A stretch of 9,160 nt of DNA from Deltaproteobacteria bacterium (GTDB lineage: Bacteria; Myxococcota; Polyangia; Polyangiales; B10-G4). How positions within the stretch are numbered: position 1 is the first letter of the stretch; each line of letters opens with the position of its first letter. A model generated the notes under the pieces. That model saw only the letters and a list, made by a program, of their open reading frames with translations. It was not told where the DNA came from and did no database searches. This document shows positions 1-7,621 of this stretch, one piece after another. Where the stretch lies: positions 1 through 9,160 of the forward strand of contig JAFDCW010000106.1 in assembly GCA_019312705.1 (NCBI GenBank), in the 5' to 3' direction. The translations under genes and the position numbers were made by a program.

Positions 1-3000
1 CCGTCGAGGCAGCGCCCCTCACAGCAATCCGCGTTGGCAGTGCAGGGGCCGCTGCCGTCGGGGATGCAGAGGCTCGAGCAACGACGCACACCTGTGGCAT
101 CGAGGATGCAGTTCAGCGGGTCGCCGGACGCGTCCGGGCAGCACTGCTCAGAGAAGTCGCACTGGTCACCTTCCATGATGCACATCGCTTGATCGTTGCA
201 GCGGCTGACGCCGAGGCCCGTCGGAGTGCAACCCGCAGACCTCAACACACAGCAGTTGTTGGAGCCGCCCTGACCGCAGATTTCACCGGCGTCGACGCAA
301 CCCGGCGGGTTCACACAGCGGCGCAGGCCCGCCGTGCCCTCGGGGGCTCCGCACTCGTCCGAGCAGCAATCGGTGTTCATGGTGCAGATCTCACCGAAGG
401 GATGGCAGCCCGGGAGGAACTCACAGATGTGGACGCCGCTACCCGCGTCGACGCAGAGCGCCGAGCAGCAGCCGCGCACACTGGTGCAGGACTCACCGGA
501 GGTCGAGCACGAGCCAATCACCTGGCAGCGACCGACACCCGCCGCCGAGTGTTCGGCGAAGTCGCAACCGCCGGTGCAGCAGTCGCCGTTGGTGGAACAG
601 ATCTGCCCCTCGGCCCGACAGGTGTCGTGGCCCGAGCAGCGCCCGCCCCCGCTCCCATCGGGGAAGCAGAAGCCGGAGCAGCAGTTGCCGTCGGAGTTGC
701 AGTTTTCGCCGTCAACGTTGCAACTGCCGCCGGCACTTTCGCAGGTGGTGCCGTTGCAGTCGTGGCTACAGCACTCAACGCTCGTCGTGCAAGCGTCACC
801 GTCATCGCCGCAGGTGGCCGTGTCGTCGCAGAAGCCGCCGACGCAGCCGCCGGAGCAGCAGTCCGCCGCGGTCATGCAGGCCGTGCCGCCGACGGCGCAG
901 CCCCCAGGGACTTGGCAGCGGAGAGCGCCGTCGATCGACGCACTGCACAGCCCGGTGCAGCACTCCGAATCGGCGGTGCAGGTGTCGAGGATGAGCTGGC
1001 AAGTGCCCGGGGCGTCCACGCAAATACCCGAGCCGCAGTTCCCGGTGCAGCATTGGGTACCCGCCGTGCACATGTCGCCCGCGCTGCCGAGGCCGCCATC
1101 GATGAGTCCGTCGCAGTTGTTGTCGACTCCGTCGCAGATCTCGGACGCTGCCGGATTGATCAGCGGGTCGCCGTCGTTGCAGTCGGTGCCGCCGCAGGCG
1201 TCATCCCCGAAGCCGTCGACGTCGACGTCACCGGGGGTCGTGGTGCAACCCCCGCCGGCATCCGAACAGCTGTCGATGGTGCACGAGTTGAAGTCGTTGC
1301 AGACGAGCGGTGTACCGGCCTGGCAGACCCCCGGGGTGCTGGTCGAACTGCTGCATGTCTCGGCGCCGTTGCAGGGCAGGCCGTCGTCGCAGAGGCCGGC
1401 GGTCGGCCCGGTGCAAGCGCTGCCCGGCGTGCAACCCACCGCCGTGCATACCTCGCCCCCGGCGCAGTTACCGGAGTTGAAGATCGCCTCGCACATGTCG
1501 GATCCCTCATTGCAGCTGTCGTCCGAGCAGGCGATGCCGTCGTTGCAGAGGATGGTGGTGCCACCCTGGCAGCCGGCGCCGACGGCGCACGTTTCCACGC
1601 CGTTGCAGTAGGCGGCGTCATCGCAGCGGGCGTCGAAGGGAGTGAACAGGCACGCGTCGAGGCCGGCGTCGCAGCTGTCGTCGGTGCAGGCGAAGGTATC
1701 GTCACAGACCGGGGGAGTGCCCGCTTCGCAGTCGAGGGTCGGCGAACAGAGCTCGACGCCGTCACAGAAGGTGCCGTTGTCACAAAGCGCGTCGTCGATT
1801 GTATTCACGCAACCGCCGGCCGCCTCGGAGCAGCCGTCGAAAGTGCAGGTGACGGTGTCATCGCAATCGAGAGCCGGGCCCGCCTGGCAGTCCATGACCG
1901 CGTCGCAAACCTCGACGCCGTCACAGAAGAGACCATTGTCGCAAGCCGCATCGTCGGGGAAATTCTGGCAGCCCATGACCGCGTCGCAGGTATCCCCGGT
2001 GCAGGCGACTCCGTCGTCGCAGTCTGGGGCCGTACCGCCCTGACAGACGCCGCCGGAGCCGCAGGTCTCGGCGCCGTTGCACATGTCGGTGTCATCACAG
2101 TCGGCATCGACGGTGCAAGTGCTCCCGGTCACGCACCCCGACGGGGCCGTGCCGCCCGCTGCGGTGCAAACCATGCCTGCGCCGCAGGACATGTGGTCGA
2201 TGCCGGTTTCGCAGCCGTCCATGATCTCGTCGCAGGCCTCGACGGTGCAGGTGAAGCCGTCGTCGGGGCAGGTGACGGCAGCGCCCATGGCGCAGCCCTG
2301 AACGTCCGCTCCGCCCGCCGAGGGGTCACAGAACTCGACGCCGTTGCAGTACATGCCGTCGTCGCAGCTGACGTCCACCGGCGTGAACTCGCACGCGTTG
2401 GAGACGTCATCGCAGAGGTCATCGGTGCAGGCGAAGGTGTCGTCGCAGACCACCGCGGTGCCCGCGATGCAACCCGCAGCATCCGCGCTCGCGCTCGTGG
2501 GCGCGCAGGTCTCCGTGCCGTCGCAGAAGAGCGTATTGTCGCAAAGCGCGTCGGTATTGACGCTCGCGCATGCATCGGAGGCCGCGTCACAGGAGTCGAC
2601 CGTGCAGGTGACTCCGTCATCACAGGCAGGCGTCGTTCCGGCCACACAGCCCGTCGCCGCGTCCGCAGCCGCGTCCGTCGGTGCGCAGAGCTCGACCCCA
2701 TTGCAGAACGTCGTGTCGTCGCAGAGGGCGTCGCTCACGGTATTGACGCACGTGTCGGCGGTATCGTCACAGACGTCCGTGGTGCAGGAGATCGAGTCGT
2801 CACAAACGGGCGCCGGCCCAGCCGCGCAACCGGTCGTGGCGTCCGCCGCAGCAGAGCCCGGCGCACACGCCTCGATGCCGTTGCAGAAGAGGCCGTCGCC
2901 GCAGCCCGTGTCGACGGGCATGTTGATGCAAGCACCGGCCGCGTCACAAGCGTCGGCGGTGCAGGAGAAACCGTCATCGCAGTCGGTGTCGATGGTGCAC

Positions 3001-3515
3001 TCGGGCATCGCCGCGTCGGTGCCTGCGTCGGTGCTGCCGTCAGCGCCGGCGTCGCCGCCACCGTCCGTGCCGCCGCCATCCGTGCCGCCGCCATCCGTGC
3101 CGCCGCCATCCGTGCCGCCGCCGTCCGTGCCGCCGCCATCCGTGCCGCCGCCGTCCGTGCCGCCGCCGTCCGTGCCGCCACCGTCCGTGCCGCCGCCGTC
3201 CATGCCGCCACCGTCGGTGCCGCCACCGTCCGTACCGCCGCCGTCGGCCAAGCCCGAGTCCGTGGCGCTGTCGCCTGTGCCCGAATCGGCGCTTCCGTCG
3301 CCCGTGCCCGAGTCCGTCGCGCCGTCTTCCATGCCCGAGTCCGTTGCACCGTCGCCCGTGCCCGAGTCTGCGCTTCCGTCACCCGTCGCCGAGTCGGTGC
3401 TTCCGTCGACCGCGCCATCGGCGCCGCTGTCGACCGGATCCGTCGGATCGCTGCACGCCGCTCCTAGGGCGACGAGAGCTGCAATCAGAAACCAAACTGT
3501 CGAACCACGTCCCAT
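1..3515 (-). CDS. Giant Cys-rich repeat lipoprotein with MopE-like motif (C-terminus beyond window)
   Basis: The frame is open from the ATG at 3515 to the window edge (1171 codons, no stop seen), so the protein is incomplete. An AGGGG Shine-Dalgarno at 3522-3526, 6 nt before the ATG, supports the start. Residues 1-20 look like a signal peptide (hydrophobic core [11 protein letters not shown]) followed by GAAC with Cys21, a plausible though imperfect lipobox. The order of regions is: Asp/Gly/Ser/Thr-rich stalk (about 22-170); Cys-rich repeats of the CDDxxxCTxDxC / CDDGxFCNGxExC kind (173-762); one MopE-like metal-binding motif (763-808); tandem CC-containing modules (816 to the edge). It is probably exported and membrane-anchored, with many disulfides; whether it sits on the inner or outer membrane cannot be told. 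It is the last gene seen in the direction of transcription, 85 bp after a small lipoprotein. Similar mosaics are common in Myxococcota, but no function is established. A surface structural, adhesive or binding role is inference. Confidence 0.88.
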   Translation of the reverse strand, partial: MGRGSTVWFLIAALVALGAACSDPTDPVDSGADGAVDGSTDSATGDGSADSGTGDGATDSGMEDGATDSGTGDGSADSGTGDSATDSGLADGGGTDGGGTDGGGMDGGGTDGGGTDGGGTDGGGTDGGGTDGGGTDGGGTDGGGTDGGGTDGGGDAGADGSTDAGTDAAMPECTIDTDCDDGFSCTADACDAAGACINMPVDTGCGDGLFCNGIEACAPGSAAADATTGCAAGPAPVCDDSISCTTDVCDDTADTCVNTVSDALCDDTTFCNGVELCAPTDAAADAATGCVAGTTPACDDGVTCTVDSCDAASDACASVNTDALCDNTLFCDGTETCAPTSASADAAGCIAGTAVVCDDTFACTDDLCDDVSNACEFTPVDVSCDDGMYCNGVEFCDPSAGGADVQGCAMGAAVTCPDDGFTCTVEACDEIMDGCETGIDHMSCGAGMVCTAAGGTAPSGCVTGSTCTVDADCDDTDMCNGAETCGSGGVCQGGTAPDCDDGVACTGDTCDAVMGCQNFPDDAACDNGLFCDGVEVCDAVMDCQAGPALDCDDTVTCTFDGCSEAAGGCVNTIDDALCDNGTFCDGVELCSPTLDCEAGTPPVCDDTFACTDDSCDAGLDACLFTPFDARCDDAAYCNGVETCAVGAGCQGGTTILCNDGIACSDDSCNEGSDMCEAIFNSGNCAGGEVCTAVGCTPGSACTGPTAGLCDDGLPCNGAETCSSSTSTPGVCQAGTPLVCNDFNSCTIDSCSDAGGGCTTTPGDVDVDGFGDDACGGTDCNDGDPLINPAASEICDGVDNNCDGLIDGGLGSAGDMCTAGTQCCTGNCGSGICVDAPGTCQLILDTCTADSECCTGLCSASIDGALRCQVPGGCAVGGTACMTAADCCSGGCVGGFCDDTATCGDDGDACTTSVECCSHDCNGTTCESAGGSCNVDGENCNSDGNCCSGFCFPDGSGGGRCSGHDTCRAEGQICSTNGDCCTGGCDFAEHSAAGVGRCQVIGSCSTSGESCTSVRGCCSALCVDAGSGVHICEFLPGCHPFGEICTMNTDCCSDECGAPEGTAGLRRCVNPPGCVDAGEICGQGGSNNCCVLRSAGCTPTGLGVSRCNDQAMCIMEGDQCDFSEQCCPDASGDPLNCILDATGVRRCSSLCIPDGSGPCTANADCCEGRCLD
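3..1070 (-). repeat. Tandem knottin-like CC modules (at least 11)
   Basis: Residues 816-1171 of the giant lipoprotein contain at least 11 units, each with one adjacent Cys pair. Seven consecutive units (bases 1001 down to 315) keep exactly C-x6-C-x5-CC-x3-C-x(4-12)-C, with 5- or 6-residue linkers such as QVPGG or ESAGGS between units. The first unit (Cys816) lacks the first Cys. The units nearest the window edge loosen the spacing (x7 before CC, x6 or x9 after it, or x7 between the first two Cys), and the last is cut. Only the Cys and a few Gly/Asp are conserved, so the units are old and diverged. The Cys order C-C-CC-C-C is that of inhibitor cystine knots; Dickkopf-type Cys modules are an alternative. 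The pattern is read directly; the fold is inferred. Confidence 0.8.
1092..1229 (-). other. MopE-like metal-binding motif within giant lipoprotein
   Basis: Residues 763-808 read [10 protein letters not shown], then [18 protein letters not shown], then [17 protein letters not shown]. This matches the known 'putative metal-binding' MopE motif, whose hallmark is a DxDxDGxGD calcium-loop-like start, a central DCDDxDxxxxPGA-like segment and the CDGxDNxCDGxxDE end. The family is named for the copper-binding surface protein MopE of Methylococcus and is widespread in Myxococcota surface proteins. It occurs once here, exactly at the join between the two Cys-repeat regions. Metal binding is not shown by the sequence alone. 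Confidence 0.85.
1230..2999 (-). repeat. CDDxxxCTxDxC / CDDGxFCNGxExC repeat region
   Basis: Residues 173-762 hold about ten copies of a C-[DN]-D-x3-C-[TS]-x-[DE]-x-C half-motif, mostly alternating with nine copies of a C-x-[DN]-x3-C-[ND]-G-x-E-x-C half-motif. Together they form units of roughly 60 residues in which the two half-motifs are joined by Cys-containing linkers. Early linkers carry an Ala-rich insertion (for example [13 protein letters not shown]), while later ones are shorter. Asp and Glu are abundant, so the region is acidic. Repeats of this general style occur in environmental bacterial surface proteins; I do not assign a named domain. Confidence 0.78.
3066..3245 (-). repeat. 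12 x 15-bp minisatellite encoding DGGGT
   Basis: Twelve tandem 15-bp units (plus-strand consensus cgtgccgccgccatc) encode residues 91-150 as (Asp-Gly-Gly-Gly-Thr)12. Variation is nearly all at third codon positions (atc or gtc; gcc or acc). The exceptions are unit 10, which has Met for Thr, and synonymous Thr changes in units 11 and 12. A degenerate unit at 3051-3065 (DGGGD) follows in the protein. The peptide should be flexible and acidic, suited to a stalk or linker between the lipid anchor and the Cys-rich domains. Confidence 0.93.
3249..3383 (-). repeat. 5 x 27-bp repeat encoding GDGxxDSGx
   Basis: Residues 45-89 form five nonapeptide units of the type Gly-Asp-Gly-Ala-Thr-Asp-Ser-Gly-Thr, for example [18 protein letters not shown] and EDGATDSGT. 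They lie between the lipidated Cys and the DGGGT array. They are more diverged than the 15-bp array. The two repeats together make a low-complexity stalk of roughly 130 residues. Confidence 0.85.
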
Positions 3516-3568
3516 GATCAGCCCCTAGCGGCAAGAGGCTCAAGGTAGCAACAATCGTCTAGCGGTAC

Positions 3569-3578
3569 TACACGTGTA
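3569..3578. promoter_or_regulatory. Perfect 10-bp palindrome TACACGTGTA
   Basis: This perfect palindrome is centred about 58 bp upstream of the giant lipoprotein ATG, in the 85-bp spacer after the small lipoprotein stop. Its position would suit an operator for a dimeric regulator. No clear -35/-10 pair and no sigma54 -24/-12 site was found in the spacer, so the promoter itself remains unassigned, and readthrough from upstream is possible. A 10-bp palindrome can occur by chance. Confidence 0.3.
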
Positions 3579-3600
3579 TGGTGGTAGTTCGGTCGTGCGA

Positions 3601-4017
3601 TCAGTCTCCCGCCCCGGGAACATCGGCCGGGAGCTCAATCGGCATCATGGGGTCCGGAGATGGGTCCCCTTTGATCCGGCTGAGTTCGATGTGGATAGCG
3701 TCCCAGGTGTCGACGCAGATCGCTCGACCGACCTCGTCCAGAACGACCCCGAGGGCGGGGGCCCCGGCCGCATGGCCGATGCGAATCATGTCGTCGGACA
3801 GGATGCCTCCGCAGCTCGCCGGGGCCGTCTGCCAGACTTCTTCGGGGATGAAGCGATCGGGAATCAGGTACTCGAGGAGCGCTCCGTAATCTGCTCCGGA
3901 CGGGTCGGGCTCCCCACCGCACGCGGCTCCCGCGAAGAGCGCGAGGCTCAAACCCACGATCAGCCCGAGGGTCGGGAAACATGACGACCTTCGCCGTTGG
4001 ACCGTCTGTGCGCTCAT
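3601..4017 (-). CDS. Small predicted lipoprotein, unknown function (138 aa)
   Basis: I chose the ATG at 4017 because it overlaps the stop of the upstream regulator by 4 bp (ATGA), is preceded by a purine-rich GAGAG at 4025-4029, and opens straight into a signal peptide. The frame is also open further upstream, but only inside the regulator gene. Residues 1-32 have a basic n-region (QRRR), a hydrophobic core (LGLIVGLSLALFAG) and GAAC with Cys33 as probable lipidated residue, the same GAAC end as in the giant lipoprotein. The mature part of about 106 residues has only two more Cys (69 and 101), which could form one disulfide, and a Pro/Asp-rich C-terminus. I recognise no family. The overlap implies translational coupling to the sigma54 activator, so it may be a partner, an envelope sensor or an output of that regulator; this is inference. 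Confidence 0.82.
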   Translation of the reverse strand: MSAQTVQRRRSSCFPTLGLIVGLSLALFAGAACGGEPDPSGADYGALLEYLIPDRFIPEEVWQTAPASCGGILSDDMIRIGHAAGAPALGVVLDEVGRAICVDTWDAIHIELSRIKGDPSPDPMMPIELPADVPGAGD

Positions 4018-7000
4018 GAGCCATCTCTCTTTCCACAGATCGCAGACCGGAGCCCGTACTCCTTGACCAGCTGCGAAAGCCGGGGCCGTTTCATACCGAG
4101 AAGACCAGCCGCCCGGGAGATGTTTCCATCGCATTCGGCGAGGGCGCGCTGGACGAGATCTCGCTCGATCTCTTTTTTCAGGTCTCGGAGGCTGATACCC
4201 CCGCCCTTGAGGCGCGCGTAGCAGAGGCCCATCTCGTCGCCGGCCCCGGAGCCGGAGAGGACCATTGCGTCGCCCTCCCCGGAAGGACTCGGGGCGATCT
4301 GGTGGGCATCGAGATCCCCGACCTCGATGGTCCCTCCATCGGCGAGGACCGTCGCCCCGCGGAGAGCGTTCTCGAGCTGCCGGACATTGCCGGGCCACGG
4401 GCACCGGCCGAGGGCGGAGAGGGCCTCGGGACTCAACACCTTGGGCTCACCGCCATGGTCATCGGCAATGCGCCTCAAGATGTGCTCGGCGAGGACCGGC
4501 ACGTCCCCGGCCCGCGCCCGAAGCGGCGGGAGGTGCATGCTGAGCTCGTTGAGGCGGTAGTAGAGGTCCTGCCGGAAGGTGCCGTCGTCCACCATGGCCT
4601 CGAGATCGCGATTGGTGGCCGCGATCAACCGCACGTCCGTGCGGATCGTTTCGCGACCGCCAACGCGTTCGAAGGAGCGCTCGGAGAGCACCCGGAGGAG
4701 GGCGGCCTGGACGGCGGGGGATACGTCGCCCACCTCGTCCAGGAAGAGCGTGCCCCCCCGCGCTTGCTCGAAGCGCCCGATCTGACGCCCGTGGGCTCCG
4801 GTGAACGCCCCCCGTTCGTGACCGAAGAGCTCACTCAAGAGCAGCGACTCGACGATGGCGGCGCAGTTGACCGCGACCAACGGGCCCTCGCTCCTTTGAG
4901 AAGCCCCGTGCAGGGCCCGGGCGACGAGCTCCTTGCCGGTACCGCTCTCGCCGCGGATCAGCACGTTGCAATCGCTCGGACCGACGCGGTCGATCACGGA
5001 ACGAACTTTCTCCATGACCGCCGAGGCACCGACGATGCCCCGATGCGGGCCGTGGGGTCGTCGCGGTGTCGTGACGAGGGCCAAGGCTCCTCCAGAAGCC
5101 GAGAGCCGCAGCATCTCGCGACGAATGGGGCGGTCCTCCCACTCCACCAGGAGGTCCGCGGGGACGCGCAAGCGGAGCGCGGCCTCGGTCGTGGCCGCCT
5201 CGCCGAGGGCTTGCCGAGCTTCAGCGCCTCGGCCCGCTGCGAAGAGGGCTCGGCCGAGACCGACCTGGGCGTCGAGGTAGACTCGCTCCTCATCGGCGGC
5301 CGCGGCCGCCGCGACGGCCGCCCGGGCGGCGCCGACGGGATCGTCCCCGAGGCACTCGGCGAGTTCGGCCCGGGCCAGGGCAATGTCGGCGAGGCGGGCC
5401 TCGTCGACGCCCGGGTGAATCGCAGCGAGAATCCGGGCCGCATCTTCCGGGCGTCCCTCTCGCAGAAGGACCCGAGTCAGGCCAGAGGCCGCAGCCGCGC
5501 CGCGAAGAGGGTCGAGGGACGCCAAGACCCGGTGCGCGGCTTCGAGGGCGGTCCGGGCCTCGACCCACTCGCCCTCGGCGAGGGCGATGCGGCCGCGCAG
5601 AAGCAGCCCTTCGGCCATCGCCCGGGGAGTGGTCCCGGCGCCTCCGACCTGCGCCCCGTAGTCGCACATCGTGCGGGCACGACGATAAGCGCCGAAGCTC
5701 TCGTAGAGTTCGCCGAGATTGTAGGCCGCCCGAGCGCTCGAAGTGCGGTTCCCCACGAGGGACAGGACGCGCAGGGCGTCTTCATATCGATCGCGGGCCT
5801 TGGCGTAGTCGTGGCGAAGGTGGGCGACAACCGCGAGGTTGTGCGCGGCGAGGGCCTCGGCTTTCCGGTCCTGGGCGCCCTCGGCCAGGGCGGCGCAGCG
5901 GACCAGGGCACGCTCGGCCAACGGGAGGTCGCCGGCGGTGATCATCACGACGCCGAGGCCGCCGACGGCGAGGGCCTCGTGGGAGGGGCTGCCCACCGAG
6001 CGCGCGGCGAGCTCGTAGGCCCGGTACCGCTCCTCGGCGACGGCGAGATGACCGCGGGCCAGCGCCACCTTCGAGTAAGTCTGGTGGGCGTCGAGGCGGG
6101 CGGCGGAATCTGCGAGCAGCCGGGCCGAGAGCTCCTCGGCTTCGTCGAGGCGCCCCGACTGATAGCAGAGCTCGGCGCGGGCCTCCGAGAGAGAGAGGCC
6201 GGCCTGCGGATCGCCGGCGGCGGCGGCCGCGTCTTCGGACCCCACCAATACGACCTCCGCCTCTTCGAGGCGCCCGGCGAGGACGAGAGCGCGGGCCAAG
6301 CGGCGACCCGCGGCAGGGTCACTCGCTGCCGAGAGCCAGGCCCGCCGGGCCGGGGCGATGGCCGCCTCGAGCTGACCGGCGGACAGGAGGGCGTCGGCGA
6401 GGGGCGCGTCGAGAGACGCGCCAAGCTCGCTTCCGACGCCAGTTCTGATCTCGTCGAGGAGAGCCGCGGCTTGTCCGTGGGCATGGCGGGCCGAGAAGAG
6501 GGACGCCGCTTCGGCCGCGAACCGCACCGCGAGCTCGGATCGTCCCGCAGCGACGGCGTGGCGCGACGCCGCGTCGTAGCGGCGTCGGCTCGCCAAGAGC
6601 TCAGCTATCCGGACACCGAGAAGCAGGCGGCGCTCGTCGGAGAGCAGGTCCCCACCACGACGGGAGTCAGCCAGGTCAGTGAGACGGAGCTCCCCGGCCT
6701 GACCCTCCACCGGGACCGCGAGGGCGCCGGCGACCAGCTCCTCGACGACGAGGCCGGTGACCGTTACTTCCGCAATCTGCGCGAGGTCCACGACGCTCGT
6801 GGGCTCCGCCAGCATCGCGAGGGCATCGAAGGCGCCGCGCGCCGCAACCGACAAGCGCCCGCGCCGCTCCGTCAGTAGGCGTTCGGCGGATGGAAGCTCG
6901 GCTGCTAGAAGCCGGTCCACGGCGTCGGGGCGACCGCCGGTCCGGGCCAAGATCCTGGCGACGACCTCGGGCCGCGAGAGCATCTCCCGGAGGGCGTCCT

Positions 7001-7616
7001 CGTCGAGGCCAGCGAGGACCACCCGGGCAACCCTGGCATGCGACGCGAGGGGCCCGAGGGCGCCGGCATCCGAGGTGACCCCGACCACCAAGAGCCGGGG
7101 GATGGGGCCGGCGAGACCGTCATCGGCCACCAGATGCTCGATGAACGCACGCACGTCGGCGGACGCCGCATCGAAGTTCCGAACGAGGACGACGGTCGGC
7201 GCCAGGCGGCCGAGGGCACCGAAAAGACGGCGAACCGCGGCGAGGTGAGCGCGGCGAGCCTCGAGGGCGCGTTCGGGGTCGGCGCCGAGGCCCCCCGGAT
7301 GCTGAAAGAAGAATTCGTGGCAGCCGAGGGAACAGCCGAGGGAGGCCCCGGGGGGCACATCGCCGACGATGGCGAGGGCATCGATGAGCATGCCATCGAG
7401 GGGTGAGAAGGGCTCCTCGACGCGAACGGCCGTATCGATGACCAGGGCGCCGTCGCGCCGGGCTTCGTCGGCAAACCGGTCGAGGACGGCGTTCTTGCCG
7501 ACGCCTCGGGGCCCTTCGACGAGAGCCAGACACGCTCCCTCGTCGGAGGTGCGAGAAAAAAGATCAGAAAGCCGCGCCACCGCGTGGTGACCGCTCTCCC
7601 CGAAGCCAAGTGCCAC
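4014..7616 (-). CDS. Sigma54-interacting regulator with N-terminal ATPase and TPR region (1200 aa)
   Basis: A bacterial enhancer-binding protein: it would bind DNA through its C-terminus and use ATP to open sigma54-RNA polymerase promoters. Domains: a P-loop ATPase at about 1-320 (Walker A GPRGVGKN 35-42; possible Walker B LVRNFDA 144-150, without the usual second acidic residue); Ala/Leu-rich TPR-like helices, about 340-820; the sigma54 AAA+ domain, about 858-1090, with Walker A GESGTGKE (889-896), GAFTGA (936-941), Walker B TLFLDEVGD (956-964), AATNRD (999-1004), FRQDLYYRLN with candidate Arg finger (1014-1023) and GNVRQLEN (1076-1083); and a Fis-type helix-turn-helix, about 1163-1189. All key residues of the central domain are present. 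There is no receiver, PAS or GAF domain, so input probably comes through the STAND-like ATPase and TPR part. The start is GTG at 7616: an in-frame TAG lies 9 nt upstream and no Shine-Dalgarno is visible, so a leaderless mRNA is likely. A later start (GTG, residue 13) is possible. Confidence 0.93.
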   Translation of the reverse strand: MALGFGESGHHAVARLSDLFSRTSDEGACLALVEGPRGVGKNAVLDRFADEARRDGALVIDTAVRVEEPFSPLDGMLIDALAIVGDVPPGASLGCSLGCHEFFFQHPGGLGADPERALEARRAHLAAVRRLFGALGRLAPTVVLVRNFDAASADVRAFIEHLVADDGLAGPIPRLLVVGVTSDAGALGPLASHARVARVVLAGLDEDALREMLSRPEVVARILARTGGRPDAVDRLLAAELPSAERLLTERRGRLSVAARGAFDALAMLAEPTSVVDLAQIAEVTVTGLVVEELVAGALAVPVEGQAGELRLTDLADSRRGGDLLSDERRLLLGVRIAELLASRRRYDAASRHAVAAGRSELAVRFAAEAASLFSARHAHGQAAALLDEIRTGVGSELGASLDAPLADALLSAGQLEAAIAPARRAWLSAASDPAAGRRLARALVLAGRLEEAEVVLVGSEDAAAAAGDPQAGLSLSEARAELCYQSGRLDEAEELSARLLADSAARLDAHQTYSKVALARGHLAVAEERYRAYELAARSVGSPSHEALAVGGLGVVMITAGDLPLAERALVRCAALAEGAQDRKAEALAAHNLAVVAHLRHDYAKARDRYEDALRVLSLVGNRTSSARAAYNLGELYESFGAYRRARTMCDYGAQVGGAGTTPRAMAEGLLLRGRIALAEGEWVEARTALEAAHRVLASLDPLRGAAAASGLTRVLLREGRPEDAARILAAIHPGVDEARLADIALARAELAECLGDDPVGAARAAVAAAAAADEERVYLDAQVGLGRALFAAGRGAEARQALGEAATTEAALRLRVPADLLVEWEDRPIRREMLRLSASGGALALVTTPRRPHGPHRGIVGASAVMEKVRSVIDRVGPSDCNVLIRGESGTGKELVARALHGASQRSEGPLVAVNCAAIVESLLLSELFGHERGAFTGAHGRQIGRFEQARGGTLFLDEVGDVSPAVQAALLRVLSERSFERVGGRETIRTDVRLIAATNRDLEAMVDDGTFRQDLYYRLNELSMHLPPLRARAGDVPVLAEHILRRIADDHGGEPKVLSPEALSALGRCPWPGNVRQLENALRGATVLADGGTIEVGDLDAHQIAPSPSGEGDAMVLSGSGAGDEMGLCYARLKGGGISLRDLKKEIERDLVQRALAECDGNISRAAGLLGMKRPRLSQLVKEYGLRSAICGKRDGS

Positions 7617-7621
7617 GTTTG

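Noticed and set aside
3066..3245. CRISPR array
   Set aside because: The repeats are contiguous 15-bp coding units without spacers, in frame with the lipoprotein.
189..3467. Plus-strand open frame of 1092 codons opposite the giant lipoprotein
   Set aside because: It is in exact codon register with the real gene and mirrors it: Cys TGC reads as Ala GCA and Asp GAC as Val GTC, giving an Ala/Val/Arg-rich product with no domain. It starts with TTG and has no Shine-Dalgarno. The signal peptide, the Cys spacing and the MopE motif all lie on the minus strand.
3516..3600. Possible sigma54 -24/-12 promoter in front of the giant lipoprotein
   Set aside because: Two TTGC tracts occur on the minus strand, but neither has a GG-containing -24 box at the required spacing, so a sigma54 site is not supported.
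4018..4404. Longer N-terminal extension of the small lipoprotein gene (frame open to 4404)
   Set aside because: The extension lies wholly within the regulator's conserved C-terminal coding region, is Arg/Pro-rich, and would bury the signal peptide. The ATG at 4017 gives a proper lipoprotein signal.
4302..6878. Plus-strand open frame of 858 codons opposite the sigma54 activator
   Set aside because: It is a shadow of a GC-rich gene with G/C third positions. The product has no recognisable domain, whereas the minus strand has all the sigma54 activator motifs.
7599..7616. TGGCAC-N5-TTCG resembling a sigma54 promoter at the activator start
   Set aside because: The -12 half has CG in place of the essential GC, and the site lies inside the first codons of the gene on the same strand. 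It is a chance match.
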